Source: Palsa-504 sp963756575 (GTDB lineage: Bacteria > Actinomycetota > Actinomycetes > Streptosporangiales > Streptosporangiaceae). From it: a DNA stretch of 64,000 nt. The stretch spans positions 248,001-312,000 of the forward strand of contig CAVWOM010000007.1 in NCBI GenBank assembly GCA_963756575.1, in the 5' to 3' direction. Below are positions 34,208 through 42,652 of this stretch, piece after piece; the first letter of the stretch is position 1; each line of letters begins with the position of its first letter. The notes under the pieces were generated by a model. The model saw only the letters and a list, made by a program, of their open reading frames with translations, searched no databases and had not been told where the DNA came from. A program made the translations under genes and the position numbers.

Positions 34208-35571
34208 GGGGCTGGCCTTGACCGGCCGACCGCCATCGGGCGCCGGCTGTGGGCCGCCAGCGGCAGGTCCAGCGACTCAACGCCGTCCCAGTGCACCACC
34301 GGGACGCCGAGCTCGCGCAGCGAGAACCTGATCGCCTCCTGCTCCATCCGCCAGATCCGCCGGGCCACCCGGTCCGCCGGGCGGGCCCGGAAGACGTTCC
34401 GGGCGGGCGGCTCGGCGTTGAGCACGTCCACCACCAGCATGGTGAAGCCGCGCTCGCGCATGTCCCGCAGCGTCTCGACGAACCGCCGGTCGAGCAGCGG
34501 GCTGAACACCACCACCAGCGCGCCCGGCGGCAGCGCCGCCCGCGGCAGCCGCCGGAAGGTCGCGCCGCTGGTCCAGCCGCCGGTATCGGCGGAGAGCATC
34601 GAGTCGATGATCCGGTAGACCTGCCGCCGCCCCAGGCCGGGCGCCAGCCAGCTGGCCCCGCCCCACTGGTAGGTGATCACGCCGACCCGGTCCCGCGCGT
34701 CCAGGTACGCGCGGGCCGCGGCGCCCGCGCCGCGCAGCGCCAGGTCCAGGGCGGACTGGCCGGGCTCGCCCACGTCCGAGGTGGCGTCGGCCAGCAGCAC
34801 CACGTCCTGCGAGCGCTCGGCGGCGAACGTGTTCACCTGGAGCCGGCCCCGCCGGGTGCTGGCCGCCCAGTTGATGCTGCGCTGCCGGTCGCCCGGCACG
34901 TACTCGCGCACGCCGGAGAACTCCAGGCCCTCACCCGAGACCCGGGCCGGATGCTCGCCGAGCCGGTTCGGCAGCCGCCGCAGCACCACCCGGGTCTGCT
35001 GGCGGGCCGGGGCCGGGTAGCAGTCGATCCGGGGCAGGACCAGGCTGGCGTGGCCATCGGCCAGCCGCCAGGAATCCCGCAGCGTCACGTCCAGCGTGCC
35101 GAGCTCCCGCCGTCCCCAGCGCTCCGGGGTGAAGGTCAAGCGGCCCTGAGCCCCGTCGATGACGGCCGGCCCGACCGGGGCGATCTCCTGGCCGGGGTGC
35201 AGCGTCCACTCGATGTCGCAGTGGCCGATGTCGCTGGCCTCGTGCCCCTCGATGCTGACGTCGAGCGCCATCACCTCGCCCTCGAAGCCGCGCCGCGAGC
35301 TCGGCCGCGCCCGGACCGTGACCCGCGGCGGCCGCCGCTGGATCCGGCCCGCGGCCAGCAGCAGCAGCGCCGGGGCGGCCAGCCCGGCGAACTCCGGCCG
35401 CCGCGCCAGCACGGCGATGAACACCCCGGCCAGGCCCAGCGTGAGCAGCCGCCGGGCGTGCCGGGACGACCGCCAGCTCAGCTCGAGCGCGGTGCCGCCC
35501 CTGCCCCCGCCCCTACTTCCCGCCCCGGACCCGGGGCGGCCCGGAGCCTCGTTCGGTGCCAGGGAGGACAT
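34204..35571 (-). CDS. DUF58 domain protein (vWA-like, MoxR partner)
   Basis: A 455-residue protein: a Ser/Gly-rich N-terminus, two helices (about 45-85), an Ig-like domain, and the DUF58 domain with the diagnostic REYVPGDRQRSINWAAS, followed by a vWA-like MIDAS region (VVLLADATSD). DUF58 proteins work with MoxR AAA ATPases as a chaperone-like pair for envelope or metalloprotein maturation. The ATG overlaps the MoxR stop (TGATG) and its own stop overlaps the next gene, so the operon is tightly coupled. Confidence 0.9.
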   Translation of the reverse strand: MSSLAPNEAPGRPGSGAGSRGGGRGGTALELSWRSSRHARRLLTLGLAGVFIAVLARRPEFAGLAAPALLLLAAGRIQRRPPRVTVRARPSSRRGFEGEVMALDVSIEGHEASDIGHCDIEWTLHPGQEIAPVGPAVIDGAQGRLTFTPERWGRRELGTLDVTLRDSWRLADGHASLVLPRIDCYPAPARQQTRVVLRRLPNRLGEHPARVSGEGLEFSGVREYVPGDRQRSINWAASTRRGRLQVNTFAAERSQDVVLLADATSDVGEPGQSALDLALRGAGAAARAYLDARDRVGVITYQWGGASWLAPGLGRRQVYRIIDSMLSADTGGWTSGATFRRLPRAALPPGALVVVFSPLLDRRFVETLRDMRERGFTMLVVDVLNAEPPARNVFRARPADRVARRIWRMEQEAIRFSLRELGVPVVHWDGVESLDLPLAAHSRRPMAVGRSRPAP

Positions 35572-36545
35572 CAGCCGGTGACCGCCCGGGCCGGGTCCGT
35601 GCGGGGCGTGGCTACGGAGGCGAGCAGCTTGGTCATCACCTCGTCGGCCGAGACCTGGCGCACCCACAGCTCGGGCCGCAGCGTGATCCGGTGGGCCAGG
35701 GCGGGCACCGCGATCTGCTTGATGTCGTCGGGGACCACGTAGTCGCGCTGGCTGAGCAGCGCCTGGCCGCGGGCCAGCTGGACCAGCGCGAGCCCGCCGC
35801 GCGGGCTCGCGCCGATCTGCACCTGCGCGTCCTTCCTGGTCGCGGTCACGATGGCCACGACGTACTCGAGCAGGTCGGGGGTGACCTCCACCCGCTCGAG
35901 CGAGTTCCGCATGGCGAGCACCCCGGCCGGGTCGGTGACCGGGCTGAGCTCGACGTTCTCGGTGGCCCGGTCCACCCGGCGGCGGAGCATGTCCGTCTCG
36001 TCGGCCGTGCTCAGGTGGCCCAGCCGCAGCCGCATCAGGAACCGGTCGAGCTGGGCCTCGGGCAGCTCGTAGGTGCCCTCGTACTCGATCGGGTTGTCGG
36101 TCGCCAGCACGACGAACGGCTCGGGCAGCCTGCGGGTGTGCCCGTCCACGCTCACCTGGCCCTCGCCCATCGCCTCGAGCAGCGCCGCCTGGGTCTTCGG
36201 CGGCGTCCGGTTGATCTCGTCGGCCAGCAGCAGCTGGGTGAACACCGGGCCGGGCCGGAACACCATCTCGGCCGACCGCTGGTCGTAGAGCGGGGCGCCC
36301 ACCACGTCCGAAGGCAGCAGGTCGGGGGTGAACTGGATACGGGCGAAGTCCAGCCCGAGGACCCGCGCGAACGACCGGGCGATCAGCGTCTTGCCCAGGC
36401 CCGGCAGGTCCTCGAGCAGCACGTGGCCGCCCGCCAGGATGCCGATCAGCACGAGCTCGAGCGTCCGGCGGCGGCCGACGACCGCGCGTTCCAGCTCGTC
36501 CAGGATCGCCTTGCACACTTGAGCTGTCTCATCCGGGCTGGTCAA
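35571..36545 (-). CDS. MoxR-family AAA+ ATPase
   Basis: A 324-residue AAA_3 ATPase: VVGRRRTLELVLIGILAGGHVL, Walker A EDLPGLGKT, Walker B LLLADEINRTPPKTQAALLEAM, sensor 1 VLATDNP, and arginine-finger region EAQLDRFLMRL. The TTG start at 36545 overlaps the upstream gene's stop (TTGA). Other frames running further upstream are shadows of the neighbouring gene. MoxR proteins remodel partners through DUF58/vWA proteins, here encoded next. Confidence 0.92.
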   Translation of the reverse strand: MTSPDETAQVCKAILDELERAVVGRRRTLELVLIGILAGGHVLLEDLPGLGKTLIARSFARVLGLDFARIQFTPDLLPSDVVGAPLYDQRSAEMVFRPGPVFTQLLLADEINRTPPKTQAALLEAMGEGQVSVDGHTRRLPEPFVVLATDNPIEYEGTYELPEAQLDRFLMRLRLGHLSTADETDMLRRRVDRATENVELSPVTDPAGVLAMRNSLERVEVTPDLLEYVVAIVTATRKDAQVQIGASPRGGLALVQLARGQALLSQRDYVVPDDIKQIAVPALAHRITLRPELWVRQVSADEVMTKLLASVATPRTDPARAVTG

Positions 36546-37084
36546 AGCCGCTCCAATCGGTCGACGAGGCGCGTCAGCGTGCGTCTCGGGATGCCTCGTT
36601 CGTTGCTGGCGCCGGGGCCGGCGCTGGCGCCGGCCACCTGCGGCCTGGTCGCGGGGTCGATCCACCGCCACAGGTCGGCCTCCCGGGACGTGCGGCACAG
36701 CAGCCGCCGGGCCGCCTCGGGGTCGCCGTACAGGTTCACGCCGTGCCGCTCGGCCAGCCGGGCCGCCAGCAGGTGCTCGAGCACCGGCCGCAGCTCGGCC
36801 TGGTAGAAGCTCAGGCTCTCGCTCGCGGTCTGCACCACGAACCGGCGGTGCGAGTAGCCGCTCAGCGACCGGGCCTGCGCCTTCTCCCGGGCCGTCCGGC
36901 TCTTGTCCGGCGTGGCCGGCGGGAGCAGGGCGCGCACGATCACCATGGCCGTCGCCGCCGTCGCCACCGCCACCACGGAAAGCCCCGCCCAGCCGGCCAT
37001 CAGGTAGCCGGCCACGGCCAGCGCGAGCACCAGCGCGGCCGCGATCAGCAGCTCGGGCCCGGCGCCACGCCACGGGCTGCTCAT
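36542..37084 (-). CDS. Hypothetical membrane protein between DUF4129 and MoxR
   Basis: A 180-residue protein with two transmembrane helices near the N-terminus (about 12-52) and a cytoplasmic domain of about 120 residues (KAQARSLSGYSHRRFVVQTA, FYQAELRPVLEHLLAARLAERHG). This membrane-plus-helical layout in second position is usual for such MoxR clusters; no named family is evident to me. The start overlaps the DUF4129 stop (ATGA) and the stop overlaps the MoxR start. Confidence 0.82.
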   Translation of the reverse strand: MSSPWRGAGPELLIAAALVLALAVAGYLMAGWAGLSVVAVATAATAMVIVRALLPPATPDKSRTAREKAQARSLSGYSHRRFVVQTASESLSFYQAELRPVLEHLLAARLAERHGVNLYGDPEAARRLLCRTSREADLWRWIDPATRPQVAGASAGPGASNERGIPRRTLTRLVDRLERL

Positions 37085-37959
37085 GAGCTGGTCCCCGCGG
37101 TTTCCGGCTCGTCCAGCGCCGCCGCCAGCTCGTCCAGCGCCTGCTCGGCCGCGTCGCGCTGGGCCGCCGCGAGCGGGTGGCTGGAGAACCTCGCCTCGTA
37201 GAACAGCGCGGTCAGCCTGCTGGCGGCGGTGCCGCGGACGACGCCGCGGGCCCGGGCCCGGGCCAGCAGCTCGTCCGGCGTGTCCGCCAGCGCCCGGCTG
37301 GTGCCCCGGTCGGCCAGGCTCTGCTCCATGGCCAGGTAACAGGCGATGATCGCGGCCCGGGCGTCGTCCACGCTCCGCAGCGCCGAACGGCCCGACTCCA
37401 CCGCCTCCCGCAGGTCCTCGGACTCCTCCACGATCAGGGCGTCCTCCCGGGCCCCGAACGAGGGCCGCAGCCGCCGGGCATACCAGACGCTGACCGCGAC
37501 GCCCGCCAGGAGCACCAGGACCAGCAGCGTGTACAGCAGCACGGTCACCGGGATATGGAAGGGCGGCCCCGGGGCCTGGTGCGCGTGCGGGGGCTTGACC
37601 GTGGGCGTGGCGGATGCCGAGGGACGCGGGATCGACTGCACGGCACGGCGGGCGAACAGGTGCAGGTTCAGCCCGAGAAGGGTGACGACCGCCACCGCCG
37701 CCATGCCTATGCCGAGCACCGAGAACAGCGTGACCTGCAGCTTATGTGCGACCAGATCCTGGCGGGCCGAGCGCCACCGCCGCCGCGTGAGCTCGAGGAG
37801 GACGACGAACACGACCTCGAGGGCCAGCCCGACCGCCAGCCCGTCCCGGTGCAGCGGCCCGTCCCAGCGCGGCGTTCCCACCGCGCCCCGCAGCCCGGCC
37901 AGCCCCAGGACGATCAGCAATGCCAGCGGCAGCAACCGCACCCATTGCTGGCCCTTCAC
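37081..37959 (-). CDS. DUF4129 domain membrane protein
   Basis: A 292-residue membrane protein with about four helices in the first 185 residues and a C-terminal DUF4129 domain (about 210-285: AIIACYLAMEQSLADRG, TPDELLARA, LTALFYEARFSSHPL). DUF4129 is the usual lead partner of MoxR-DUF58 operons and may link them to transglutaminase-like or envelope functions. The GTG at 37959 is chosen because hydrophobic sequence starts ten residues later and GAGGTAGGG is about ten bases upstream; a longer frame to 38046 reads into low-complexity repeat DNA and is unlikely. Confidence 0.83.
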   Translation of the reverse strand: MKGQQWVRLLPLALLIVLGLAGLRGAVGTPRWDGPLHRDGLAVGLALEVVFVVLLELTRRRWRSARQDLVAHKLQVTLFSVLGIGMAAVAVVTLLGLNLHLFARRAVQSIPRPSASATPTVKPPHAHQAPGPPFHIPVTVLLYTLLVLVLLAGVAVSVWYARRLRPSFGAREDALIVEESEDLREAVESGRSALRSVDDARAAIIACYLAMEQSLADRGTSRALADTPDELLARARARGVVRGTAASRLTALFYEARFSSHPLAAAQRDAAEQALDELAAALDEPETAGTSS

Positions 37960-38043
37960 AAGGGCAAACCCTACCTCGCCCCCCCATCCGCCCCATCGTC
38001 CATCCACCCCATCGTCCACCCACCGCCGCCCCTCGCCCCGCCT

Positions 38044-38133
38044 CATCGTCCATCACCACCATCCCTCCGCCCCGCCTCCCCTCCGCCCCATCGTCCATCA
38101 CCACCATCCCTCCGCCCCGCCTCCCCTCCGCCC
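38044..38133 (+). repeat. 45-bp tandem repeat upstream of the DUF4129 operon
   Basis: Two identical 45-bp units, beginning CATCGTCCATCACCACCATC, occupy 38044-38088 and 38089-38133, inside a strongly strand-biased C-rich stretch (about 37978-38205) with further partial copies of CATCGTCCATC. No real gene is seen here; the Gly-rich minus-strand frames look like by-products. It covers the region where the operon promoter should lie. Confidence 0.75.
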
Positions 38134-38222
38134 CCTCCGCCCCATCCGCCATCCACCGCCGTCCCTCCGCCTCGCCTCATCCACGCCTTTGCCCCATCCA
38201 CCGGCACAGCTGCTTCCGCCAG

Positions 38223-38278
38223 GGCATGAAACCCCACTTTGATGCCGTTTAAGCGCGCTGAAAGCCCGGTTTCATGCC
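38223..38278 (+). promoter_or_regulatory. 11-bp inverted repeat GGCATGAAACC / GGTTTCATGCC
   Basis: The arms lie at 38223-38233 and 38268-38278, 34 bases apart, in the AT-richest part of the intergenic block. It could be a pair of operator half-sites or a long-loop hairpin. Directly after it come about four imperfect copies of a 20-bp unit (GCCGTCGCGGCTGCCTCC-like) to about 38350. Confidence 0.4.
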
Positions 38279-38403
38279 GTCGCGGCTGCCTCCGCGCCGT
38301 CGCGGCTGCCTCCGAGCCGTCCCGCCTGGCCTCCGAGCCGTCCCGGCTGAGAGAAGCGGGGCTTGCCGTGACGGAAGCAAGTGGTGGGGAATCGTTCGAG
38401 GTG

Positions 38404-38450
38404 GTCTGTGGCCCCCCGGCTACCTTCTTGCGCAGCCGGGGCGCACAGAC
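38404..38450 (-). terminator. Long stem-loop beyond the HhH-GPD gene
   Basis: GTCTGTGGCCCCCCGGCT (38404-38421) pairs almost perfectly with AGCCGGGGCGCACAGAC (38434-38450) around a 12-base loop. It lies about 80 bp downstream of the minus-strand HhH-GPD gene and could be its terminator or a small structured RNA; the orientation is not certain. Confidence 0.45.
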
Positions 38451-38531
38451 ATCCTTCGCGCTGACAAACCGGTGAGGTGAAAGGGGCTGGAGATGCCGAG
38501 CTCGCCGGAAACCGCCGTCAAGCCGAACTGG

Positions 38532-39119
38532 TCAGGAGGCCGGGGCGGTCGCCTTGGCCTTGGCGGCGGCCTTCAGGGCCTGCTTGTAGGAGCGGACCTC
38601 GCCCAGGGACGCCTCGTCGGTGATGTCGGCCACCGAGAGCCGCGTCCCCTCGCCGCCGAACGCCCCCGCCGCCTCCCGCCAGCCCTCCGGCCGGACACCC
38701 AGCTGCTTGCCGAGCAGCGCCACGAAGATCTGCGCCTTCTGCGCGCCGAACCCGGGCAGCGCCACCACCCGCTTCAGCAGCTCCGCGCCGGAACTGGCGG
38801 ACGACCAGAGCGTCGCGGCATCGCCGTCGTACTGCTCGACGAGGATCCGGGCCATGTCCTGGACCCGGGCGGCCATCGCCCGCGGGTAGCGGTGCATGGC
38901 GGGCCGTTCGGAGAAAATCGCCGCGAGCCGGTCCGGGTCGAATTCGGCCAGCTCGGTCACGGTGGGCTCGTGCCCCAGCCGCCGGACCAGGTCCAGCGGC
39001 CCGGCGAACGCCTTCTCGAGCGTGACTTGCTGATCGAGCAGCATGGCGATGAGCAGGGCGAGCGGGCTGCGGCTCAGCAGCTCGTTGGCCTCGGGCTCGA
39101 CCGGCATCCAGATCGTCAC
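38532..39119 (-). CDS. HhH-GPD type base-excision DNA repair protein
   Basis: A 195-residue member of the HhH-GPD superfamily: LLIAMLLDQQVTLEKAFAGP at the start and the helix-hairpin-helix VVALPGFGAQKAQIFVALLGKQLGV at about 115-140. The final part carries SLGEVRSYKQALKAAAKAKA, a lysine-rich tail. This short single-domain form is common in actinobacteria; the damaged base recognised is unknown. The expected catalytic Asp after the hairpin is not clear to me, so activity is uncertain. ATG at 39119. Confidence 0.83.
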   Translation of the reverse strand: MTIWMPVEPEANELLSRSPLALLIAMLLDQQVTLEKAFAGPLDLVRRLGHEPTVTELAEFDPDRLAAIFSERPAMHRYPRAMAARVQDMARILVEQYDGDAATLWSSASSGAELLKRVVALPGFGAQKAQIFVALLGKQLGVRPEGWREAAGAFGGEGTRLSVADITDEASLGEVRSYKQALKAAAKAKATAPAS

Positions 39120-39302
39120 GGCGCCCTCCCGGCAATCGGCCCCAGCGATGGGCTCAGCGTCGTCAGCTATGCCCGCAGCGTACTCCGTTCGGGCGAACCG
39201 GGGCCGCGAAGATCCGACTGATGCCCCGCTGCCCTATAAGCTAGGAAGCAGCTGGGCCGGATTGGGGGCCCCCGGCCCGGGGATGAGTGAAACGGAGTCA
39301 GC

Positions 39303-39500
39303 ATGACACCGCACGCGAAGCTGGGAATAGCCGGGATCGTCATCGGCTTCATCCTGCTTTTCATAGTTCCGTGGCCGATCGCGCTAGCGCTGATCGTGCT
39401 CGCGATCGCCGTGCCCGCGGGCGCCTGGATGATGCTGGACGAGTCCCAGCGCCGCCGGTACCGCGAGGTCCGCCGCCGGCAGCGGGGACAGCTCCGCTAG
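39303..39500 (+). CDS. Small membrane protein (65 aa)
   Basis: A 65-residue protein with two closely spaced transmembrane helices (LGIAGIVIGFILLFIVPW and IALALIVLAIAVPAGAWMML) and a basic C-terminus (RRRYREVRRRQRGQLR). GGAG lies six bases before the ATG. No named family recognised; a stand-alone gene with its own likely promoter in 39120-39302. Confidence 0.65.
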   Translation: MTPHAKLGIAGIVIGFILLFIVPWPIALALIVLAIAVPAGAWMMLDESQRRRYREVRRRQRGQLR

Positions 39501-39643
39501 TCACCGCGGCCCGCCACGGCTAGTTCCGCTATCACCTGGTTCTACGACACGCTGTAGTAATAGCGTGCTGCCGGTAGGTGGGAATCACGGGCGCCCTGCG
39601 GGAATTGGAACAAGTAGCGATTCGCCCAGGGAATGGAGCGCCG

Positions 39644-40147
39644 ATGGCCGTCCGCCGTCTCAACCACGCCGTCCTCTACGTGCACGGTCTTGAGCGGACC
39701 GTCGACTTCTACCGGAGCACGCTCGGCTTCGAGATCCGGATGGAGATCCCCGGCCGGGCCGCGTTCCTTGGTGCCCCCGGCTCGTCCAACGATCACGACC
39801 TCGGCCTGTTCGAGATCGGCTCCGGCCGGGCGCCCGACCAGCCGGATCATCCCGGGCTCTACCACCTGGCCTGGGAGGTTGGCACGCTGGCCGACCTGGC
39901 CGAGACGCGGGAGAAGCTGATCGAGGCCGGCGCGCTGGTGGGGGAGAGCGACCACCGGGTGTCCAAGTCGCTGTACGCCAAGGACCCGAGCGGCATCGAG
40001 TTCGAAGTCATGTGGCGGGTGCCCGCCGCCGACTGGGCGGCCGAGACGGCCGACGGCCAGATGATCCTCCCGCTCGACCTGGACGCCGCGATCGCCCACT
40101 GGGGCCAGGACCTCCAGACCGGTGCCGCCGCGGGCTCGCCGACCTGA
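39644..40147 (+). CDS. VOC family (glyoxalase/extradiol dioxygenase-like) protein
   Basis: A 167-residue vicinal-oxygen-chelate protein. Metal ligands fit the catechol-2,3-dioxygenase/glyoxalase pattern: His8 in LNHAVLYV, His in GLYHLAWEV, and Glu in SGIEFEVMW. The ATG at 39644 has GGAG five bases upstream; the frame is open 66 bases further 5' without support. A CACGCT-N8-AGCGTG inverted repeat (39548-39567) in the gap before it may be regulatory. The substrate is unknown. It converges with the aminopeptidase gene. Confidence 0.85.
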   Translation: MAVRRLNHAVLYVHGLERTVDFYRSTLGFEIRMEIPGRAAFLGAPGSSNDHDLGLFEIGSGRAPDQPDHPGLYHLAWEVGTLADLAETREKLIEAGALVGESDHRVSKSLYAKDPSGIEFEVMWRVPAADWAAETADGQMILPLDLDAAIAHWGQDLQTGAAAGSPT

Positions 40148-40150
40148 GCG

Positions 40151-40978
40151 TTAACGTCCCTCGGACTGCCGGGTGATGTAGGTCAGCGCGACGAACGACC
40201 GGAACATCGCCAGCGGATCCCCGCCGCCGATGGTCACCGTCCGCGTCCCGGTCCGCTCGGCGCCGCGGACCCACGACGCCACCTCGGCCATGTCCGCCGT
40301 CTGCAGGTGCACCTCGAGCGTGGCCGGCCGCTCGACCGACGGCGGCTCCAGGCCGGGCGCCCGCTCGACCGCCCGCTGGGCCCCGGCCGCGATCAGCGCC
40401 CGGGCCGCCTGCGGGTGCAGGTTGTCCGCCCCGAACCGGGTGAAGGACTCCTTGACCGCCACCCGTTCGGCGCTGGCCAGGAACGGGTCGGCTTCGGCCG
40501 CCGTGTGCTGGTCCCCGGTGATCAGCCCGACCGGCACGCCGTGGGCCAGCGCCACCAGCGCGTTGATCCCGCTCTCGCCCACCCGCGATCCGTTCAGCGT
40601 GACATGGGAGATCACCGACGGGTTGTAGGTGTGCGACAGCACCGAGCTCTCGCCCGAGATCGACCCGTGGTAGCCCACCATGAACACGACGTCCGCGCTG
40701 GCGTCCAGGCCCTGCATCATGTACAGCGGCTTGTGCCGGCCGGACACGTACCTGGCCTGCCCGTGCAGCAGCTCCGGGTCCAGGTTGTTCATGGTCCCGT
40801 GCGAGTCGTTGCAGACGATCTCGGTCGCCCCGCCCGCCAGCGCGCCGTCGATGGCCGCGTTGACCTCGCCGAGCAGCAGCCGCCGGCCTTCCTCGTAGGG
40901 ACGGCCGGGCGCGCGGCACTGATCCCAGTCGACGATCCCGGCCACGCCCTCCATGTCAAAGGAGATAAAGATCTTCAC
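40151..40978 (-). CDS. M55 family D-aminopeptidase (DppA-like)
   Basis: A 275-residue zinc aminopeptidase of family M55. The DppA metal and catalytic residues are at matching positions: Asp8 and Glu10 (FDMEG), His60 (CNDSHG), His104 (VGYHG) and Glu135 (RVGESG). Such enzymes release D-alanine from short D-Ala-containing peptides, for example from peptidoglycan. The ATG at 40978 has GGAG-like AAAGGAG about 10 bases upstream in a locally AT-rich context. Confidence 0.92.
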   Translation of the reverse strand: MKIFISFDMEGVAGIVDWDQCRAPGRPYEEGRRLLLGEVNAAIDGALAGGATEIVCNDSHGTMNNLDPELLHGQARYVSGRHKPLYMMQGLDASADVVFMVGYHGSISGESSVLSHTYNPSVISHVTLNGSRVGESGINALVALAHGVPVGLITGDQHTAAEADPFLASAERVAVKESFTRFGADNLHPQAARALIAAGAQRAVERAPGLEPPSVERPATLEVHLQTADMAEVASWVRGAERTGTRTVTIGGGDPLAMFRSFVALTYITRQSEGR

Positions 40979-40990
40979 AAGATCAGGAAT

Positions 40991-41281
40991 CTATCTCCCG
41001 AACGGGTCCGTACGTGCCCCGGCGTCGCCCGGCACAGCATGCGGGGTGGCGCTCGCCCACGCCTTCGCCGCGGCCTCCTCGACCGTCCGGCCGACCTGCT
41101 GGGTGATTCCCGGCTCCGCTCCGGCCGCGCCGTGCGGCTGGGAGGTCAGCATGTTCCATCCGAACGCGAGCAGGACGCCGATCGCCAGCGGGACGATCGT
41201 GGACAAGAGCCCGTTCCGGCCCCGGCCACCCAGCCGCCGTCGTGGTTTCTGGCCCCCGCGCCCAGTGTCGGTCCTTTGCAC
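40991..41281 (-). CDS. Hypothetical single-pass membrane protein
   Basis: About 96 residues from GTG 41281: a basic N-terminus (GGQKPRRRLGGRGRNG), one transmembrane helix (LLSTIVPLAIGVLLAFGWNML) and a polar extracytoplasmic tail ending in DPFGR. The start lacks a clear ribosome site, so the N-terminus is uncertain. The gene lies 20 bp after the homocitrate synthase-like gene and 12 bp before the M55 gene on the same strand. No family recognised. Confidence 0.55.
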   Translation of the reverse strand: MQRTDTGRGGQKPRRRLGGRGRNGLLSTIVPLAIGVLLAFGWNMLTSQPHGAAGAEPGITQQVGRTVEEAAAKAWASATPHAVPGDAGARTDPFGR

Positions 41282-41301
41282 GGACAGGGAGTGTACTCCG
41301 G

Positions 41302-42552
41302 TCAGCCGGCCGGGAGCTGCCCGGGAAACAACAGCGCCAGCTGCCGCGGGTACCCGGTGATGAGCCGCAGCTCGTCGTCGGTCAGCGGCTTGCCGGTCGC
41401 GGACGCGCACTGCTGGACCAGGGAGAACGCCAGGTCTTCTGTCCCGTCGGCCAGCTCGATGCCGAGCCCGTCGAGGACGTGCCGGAACCCGGCCTTGCCG
41501 CCGTACTCGCCGGTCAGCACGACCCGGCCCTCCTGCGCGAACCAGTCGGCCGGGAACGGCCCGAGCTCGCCGTCGTCGTACAGCTCGTAGTTCCCGCGGT
41601 CCTTCAGCGCCCCGTCGGCGTGGATGCCCGACTCGTGCGCGAACGCGTTGCGGCCGGTCCCCGGCCAGGCCGGCGGCAGCGGCTGCCCGAAGGCGTACGC
41701 CGCCCACAGGCCGAACCTCCTGGCCCACGACAAGTCGACCGGATCCCCGATCACGGCCGCGTCGCCGACCCCGAACCCGTACCGGAAGGCCAGGATGCAG
41801 GACAGCAGGTCGGCGTTGCCGGCCCGCTCGCCGATCCCGTTCACGCAGGTGTTCACCCAGGCGTCCTGGCCCGCGTCCAGGTCGCCGAGCGCGCCGGACA
41901 CCGAGTTGGCCACGGCCATGCCCAGGTCGTTGTGGCAGTGCGTCTCGACCGGCAGGCCGGTCGCGGAGGCGAGCTTGGCGAACCGTTCCCTGATCCGCCC
42001 GGGGGAGTCGCCGCCGATGGTGTCGCAGTACCGCACGCGGGTCGCGCCCGCCTCCTTGGCCGCGAGCGCGAACTCGTGCAGGTAGCCGTCGTCGGTCCGC
42101 GACCCGTCCTCCGCGTTGACGCCGATCGTCGCCGCCCCGGCCGCCCGCGCCACCCGGACGGACGCGGTCATCTCCTCGATGATGGCCGCCCGGTCCAGCT
42201 TGCCGCGGAACTTGTTCGTGATCATCTGATCCGACGTGGAGATCGACAGGTTGTAGTGCCGCAAGCCCCGCCCGTCTACCCGCACGGCGACGGCCGATTC
42301 GACGTCGGCCGGCACCGCCCGGCACCAGCCGGAAAGACGCAGGTCACCGAACGCGCCCGCCTCCGCCAGGGCCAGGCAGGCCCGGACGTACGGCACCTCG
42401 TGGAACAGGAACGGGAACCCGATCTCGGACTGCGCCACGCCCAGCCGGCCCAGGTAGAAGTTGACCATGACCTTGCCGAACTTGGACAGGCCCGTCCGTG
42501 CCGTCTGCACTCCGTCCCGGTTGGTCACGTCTAGAAAATGAATCGATGGCAT
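41302..42552 (-). CDS. Homocitrate/isopropylmalate synthase-like (HMGL family) enzyme
   Basis: A 416-residue TIM-barrel acyltransferase. Family motifs: FLDVTNRDGVQTA (divalent metal and catalytic Arg-Asp), ETHCHNDLGMAVAN (HxH metal ligands), VNTCVNGIGERAGNA, and NAFAHESGIHADG (catalytic His). It lacks a long C-terminal regulatory domain, so it resembles NifV/homocitrate synthase or related 2-oxoacid + acetyl-CoA condensing enzymes rather than full LeuA. The motif D-V-T-N-R-D is a variant of the usual D-T-T-L-R-D. Immediately upstream is a palindromic array that also occurs before the HTH-citrate synthase gene, linking the two. Confidence 0.87.
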   Translation of the reverse strand: MPSIHFLDVTNRDGVQTARTGLSKFGKVMVNFYLGRLGVAQSEIGFPFLFHEVPYVRACLALAEAGAFGDLRLSGWCRAVPADVESAVAVRVDGRGLRHYNLSISTSDQMITNKFRGKLDRAAIIEEMTASVRVARAAGAATIGVNAEDGSRTDDGYLHEFALAAKEAGATRVRYCDTIGGDSPGRIRERFAKLASATGLPVETHCHNDLGMAVANSVSGALGDLDAGQDAWVNTCVNGIGERAGNADLLSCILAFRYGFGVGDAAVIGDPVDLSWARRFGLWAAYAFGQPLPPAWPGTGRNAFAHESGIHADGALKDRGNYELYDDGELGPFPADWFAQEGRVVLTGEYGGKAGFRHVLDGLGIELADGTEDLAFSLVQQCASATGKPLTDDELRLITGYPRQLALLFPGQLPAG

Positions 42553-42560
42553 GTCTCCAG

Positions 42561-42606
42561 ATTGACGAGATAATCAACCATCGTCAATATTGATTAAAAT
42601 CAATTA
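42561..42606 (-). promoter_or_regulatory. Operator-like array upstream of the homocitrate synthase-like gene
   Basis: Within the AT-rich 45 bases before ATG 42552 are the half-sites ATTGACGA (42561-42568) and TCGTCAAT (42581-42588), the palindrome TCAATATTGA (42584-42593), and ATTGAT-TAAA-ATCAAT (42589-42604). TCGTCAATATTGAT is repeated exactly at 43696-43709. The layout (several ATTGAY half-sites across a promoter) suggests binding by one regulator at both genes. Confidence 0.7.
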
Positions 42607-42652
42607 TGCCGAACGGGGTGGCGTTAACAGCCCGGCGGCCGGTTCAGCCGGG

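Noticed and set aside
35556..36806. Plus-strand open frame opposite MoxR
   Set aside because: His/Gln/Arg-rich antisense artefact without any domain; the minus strand has Walker A and B motifs in a tight operon.
37742..38152. Gly/Met-rich minus-strand frames with MVVMDDGAEGRRGG repeats
   Set aside because: They follow from the 45-bp C-rich tandem repeat and have no start support or homology; treated as non-coding repeat.
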